41,538 bases of DNA from Alphaproteobacteria bacterium (GTDB taxonomy: Bacteria > Pseudomonadota > Alphaproteobacteria > 16-39-46 > JAJRRM01): the NCBI GenBank assembly GCA_024279475.1, contig JAJRRM010000080.1, forward strand, positions 1-41,538, read 5' to 3'. Below the pieces are notes generated by a model. It worked only from the letters and a program-made list of their open reading frames with translations. It made no database searches and was not told where the DNA came from. A program made the position numbers and the translations under genes. Positions 39,154 to 41,538 of the stretch are shown one piece after another. The stretch's first letter is position 1. Every line of letters starts with the position of its first letter.

Positions 39154-39803
39154 CTATGTTTTATATTCTTTATCAAAAGCCACACTCGATGATCTTTATC
39201 ATCTACCTCTTGTAGAATATCTCTAATTGAGATTACGTCAACATCAAAGTTCCATTTTTTTCGAGCCTCATCTATTTCTTTTTGAAAATTAAGACCTTTC
39301 CAAAAAAGAGCAGTACCTGTTTTTATAAGTTTATTAGAAGTATATTCAAGCAACTTATTTAACCTGGATACTCCCCGTGACACAACAAGGCCTACCTTTT
39401 CAAGATCTACTTCTTCTATTCTTGTAGGTATAATTTCAACATTCAAAGAAAGACTTTTTTTAAAGTAAGTAAGAGCTATACATTTCTTTTTTATAGATTC
39501 ACATAAAATACCTTTTACCTTTGGCAGGATAATGCTAATTGGTATACCAGGAAATCCTCCTCCAGAACCTATATCCAAAAACCTTCTAGTAGAAAAAACC
39601 TTCTCTTCTCCCTCACCATAACATAGAGCCACGTACCCAAGGAAACTGTCCATAATATGTCGATCCCAAAGATTACAAACATCTTTTCTACTTACTAAAT
39701 TGATGGTTTTATTAACTTCTTTTAAAATATCTTCATATTCTTTTAAATTTTGAATTGTTTCACGTGAAACAATTTTAGAAATATCATTTAGAGATTGTAA
39801 CAT
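39150..39803 (-). CDS. rsmG: 16S rRNA (guanine(527)-N(7))-methyltransferase RsmG
   Basis: 217 aa; NLVSRKD...LWDRHIMDS, FLDIGSGGGFPGIPISII. Confidence 0.96.
   Translation of the reverse strand: MLQSLNDISKIVSRETIQNLKEYEDILKEVNKTINLVSRKDVCNLWDRHIMDSFLGYVALCYGEGEEKVFSTRRFLDIGSGGGFPGIPISIILPKVKGILCESIKKKCIALTYFKKSLSLNVEIIPTRIEEVDLEKVGLVVSRGVSRLNKLLEYTSNKLIKTGTALFWKGLNFQKEIDEARKKWNFDVDVISIRDILQEVDDKDHRVWLLIKNIKHR
39756..39771. promoter_or_regulatory. parS: parS centromere site
   Basis: Exact canonical 16-mer tgtttcacgtgaaaca, within 22-bp palindrome aattgtttcacgtgaaacaatt (39753-39774), near the 5' end of rsmG (encodes IVSRET). Confidence 0.96.
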
Positions 39804-39810
39804 AGTAAAA

Positions 39811-41067
39811 TTAAGAATTCATAGTGTTAAAAAAATCTTCATTAGTTTTAGCATACTTCAATTTTCCTGTAAGAAATTCCATAGCTTCAATAGAGTTCAT
39901 TGGGTTAAGCACTCGGCGCAATACCCACATTTTAGAAAGCGTAGCTTTATCAACGAGCAACTCTTCCTTGCGTGTCCCTGTACGAGAAATATCCATAGAT
40001 GGATAAATTCTCTTATCAGATAATTTACGATCCAAAACAATTTCACTATTACCCGTTCCTTTGAATTCCTCAAAAATAACCTCATCCATACGAGACCCTG
40101 TTTCAATAAGAGCAGTAGAGATAATAGTTAATGATCCCCCAAATTCAATATTACGAGCCGCACCAAAAAATCTTTTAGGTCTTTGAAGTGCATTAGCATC
40201 TACGCCACCCGTTAAAACCTTACCAGAAGAAGGAATAACTGTATTATACGCTCTAGCCAAACGAGTAATAGAGTCTAATAAAATCACAACATCTATTTTT
40301 TGCTCAACGAGCCTTTTTGCTTTTTCTATAACCATTTCAGCAACTTGGACGTGACGAGAAGCGGGCTCATCAAAAGTAGAGCTTACCACTTCACCCTTAA
40401 CAGTACGAGACATATCAGTTACTTCTTCTGGACGCTCATCAATCAAAAGAACAATCAAATATATTTCTGGATGATTAGCCTCTATGGCATGTGCAATATT
40501 TTTAAGCATTACTGTTTTGCCTGTACGCGGTGGAGCTGTTATAAGAGCTCGCTGCCCTTTACCCAGGGGCGCAACTAAATCAATAACCCTCAGACTCAGG
40601 TCTTTTACCGCTGGATGATCTATTTCCAATTTCAAGCGCTGATCTGGATATAATGGCGTGAGATTGTCAAAATTAATTCTGTTTTTAAGCTTCTCTGTAT
40701 CATCAAAGTTAACTTTATTAAGCTTAGTCATAGAAAAATATTTTTCCCCATCTCTAGGGGCTCTTATTTCACCTTCTAGTGTATCTCCTGTTCTTAATAC
40801 ATTTTTTCTAACAATAGAGGGGGATACATAAATATCATCTGGACCAGGGAGATAATTTGATTCAACAGACCTCAAAAAGCCAAAACCATCTTGTACGACT
40901 TCTAAAACACCTTGTCCAAAAATAGCTATTCCCTGTTGAGCCTTTTCTTTTAAGATAGCAAACATCATTTCTTGCTTTCTTAAAGAGCTTGCATTTTCAA
41001 TACCGAGACCTTCTGCACAAAGCAATAATTCTTGCGGGGATTTTTTCTTTAACTCTTGTAATTTCAT
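39811..41067 (-). CDS. rho: Transcription termination factor Rho
   Basis: 418 aa; [49 protein letters not shown]. Confidence 0.97.
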   Translation of the reverse strand: MKLQELKKKSPQELLLCAEGLGIENASSLRKQEMMFAILKEKAQQGIAIFGQGVLEVVQDGFGFLRSVESNYLPGPDDIYVSPSIVRKNVLRTGDTLEGEIRAPRDGEKYFSMTKLNKVNFDDTEKLKNRINFDNLTPLYPDQRLKLEIDHPAVKDLSLRVIDLVAPLGKGQRALITAPPRTGKTVMLKNIAHAIEANHPEIYLIVLLIDERPEEVTDMSRTVKGEVVSSTFDEPASRHVQVAEMVIEKAKRLVEQKIDVVILLDSITRLARAYNTVIPSSGKVLTGGVDANALQRPKRFFGAARNIEFGGSLTIISTALIETGSRMDEVIFEEFKGTGNSEIVLDRKLSDKRIYPSMDISRTGTRKEELLVDKATLSKMWVLRRVLNPMNSIEAMEFLTGKLKYAKTNEDFFNTMNS

Positions 41068-41538
41068 TTGGGATGTTTTTTCCTATGCCTAGAATAAGGA
41101 CCTCTACGAAAAACCATTATCACATAGTAATATTAAAAAACAAGAAAAAAATACATATTATTTTTAAAGAAGCGCAATACCTTATTTAGGTAACATCCTT
41201 AACTAAAATTGAGATACTTTTTCTAATTCTCCATCTGCCTCTACAGAAGCATATATTGCTTCGTGTCTTATCCTAAAAATTTCAAAACCTCCCAAAAGAA
41301 ATAGCGACCTCACTTAAAGCATCTAAAAAAATAGAAAGAAAAAAAGGAAAATTTACAAAAAAGGATTTATTAATAATTGAGAATAAATTTTTGGAATTTG
41401 GACTTTCATTAAAAAGCCTTTTTTAGATACACTGCGCTATTAATTGAATGATCTATCGTAGCTCCATATAATCATGAGTCTTCTAGATTCCTGTAACTAA
41501 GAGAGAACCTGAGCTTCATATAGACAAACATCCTATAA

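Noticed and set aside
40300-40578. 92-aa + strand ORF within rho
   Set aside because: Antisense to highly conserved rho coding sequence.
1-41538. tRNA and rRNA genes
   Set aside because: Intergenic regions scanned by eye for T-loop GTTCRANNC with acceptor pairing; none convincing. tRNAscan-SE would be decisive.

Overview
AT-rich alphaproteobacterial chromosomal segment. Gene order rho-rsmG-parA-parB with a parS inside rsmG is established alphaproteobacterial origin-proximal organisation; an intracellular/Holosporales-like host is only inferred. Most of the window is housekeeping: an RND pump and MFS exporter, Slt, CspA, SRP RNA-dnaX-ybaB-recR, peroxiredoxin, psd-pssA, an LPS block (MsbA-like ABC, DUF374, waaA, lpxK), a CapD/FlaA1-like sugar epimerase, EVE protein, ctaA/COX15, pgk, a 1088-aa fused oxidoreductase, YgfZ, three glycosyltransferases, and parB-parA-rsmG-rho. 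The window opens inside the 3' end of a 25-aa-period leucine-rich-repeat gene that is missing from the ORF track. The most unusual stretch is 29.7-33.9 kb, a decayed mobile island. It holds IS6-family remnants with a 139-bp direct repeat, an AbiE-type (type IV) toxin-antitoxin locus with intact AbiEi but AbiEii broken by a frameshift and an in-frame amber codon, a serine recombinase fragment, and a DUF1016/YhcG nuclease fragment truncated exactly at an IS-derived repeat. Other candidates are an unannotated structured RNA near 4.6 kb, a possible dnaX slippage site, a frameshifted RND adaptor, and a decayed sulfotransferase-like gene. I did not find a convincing wholly new system. All family calls are from reading the translations; no database search was run.
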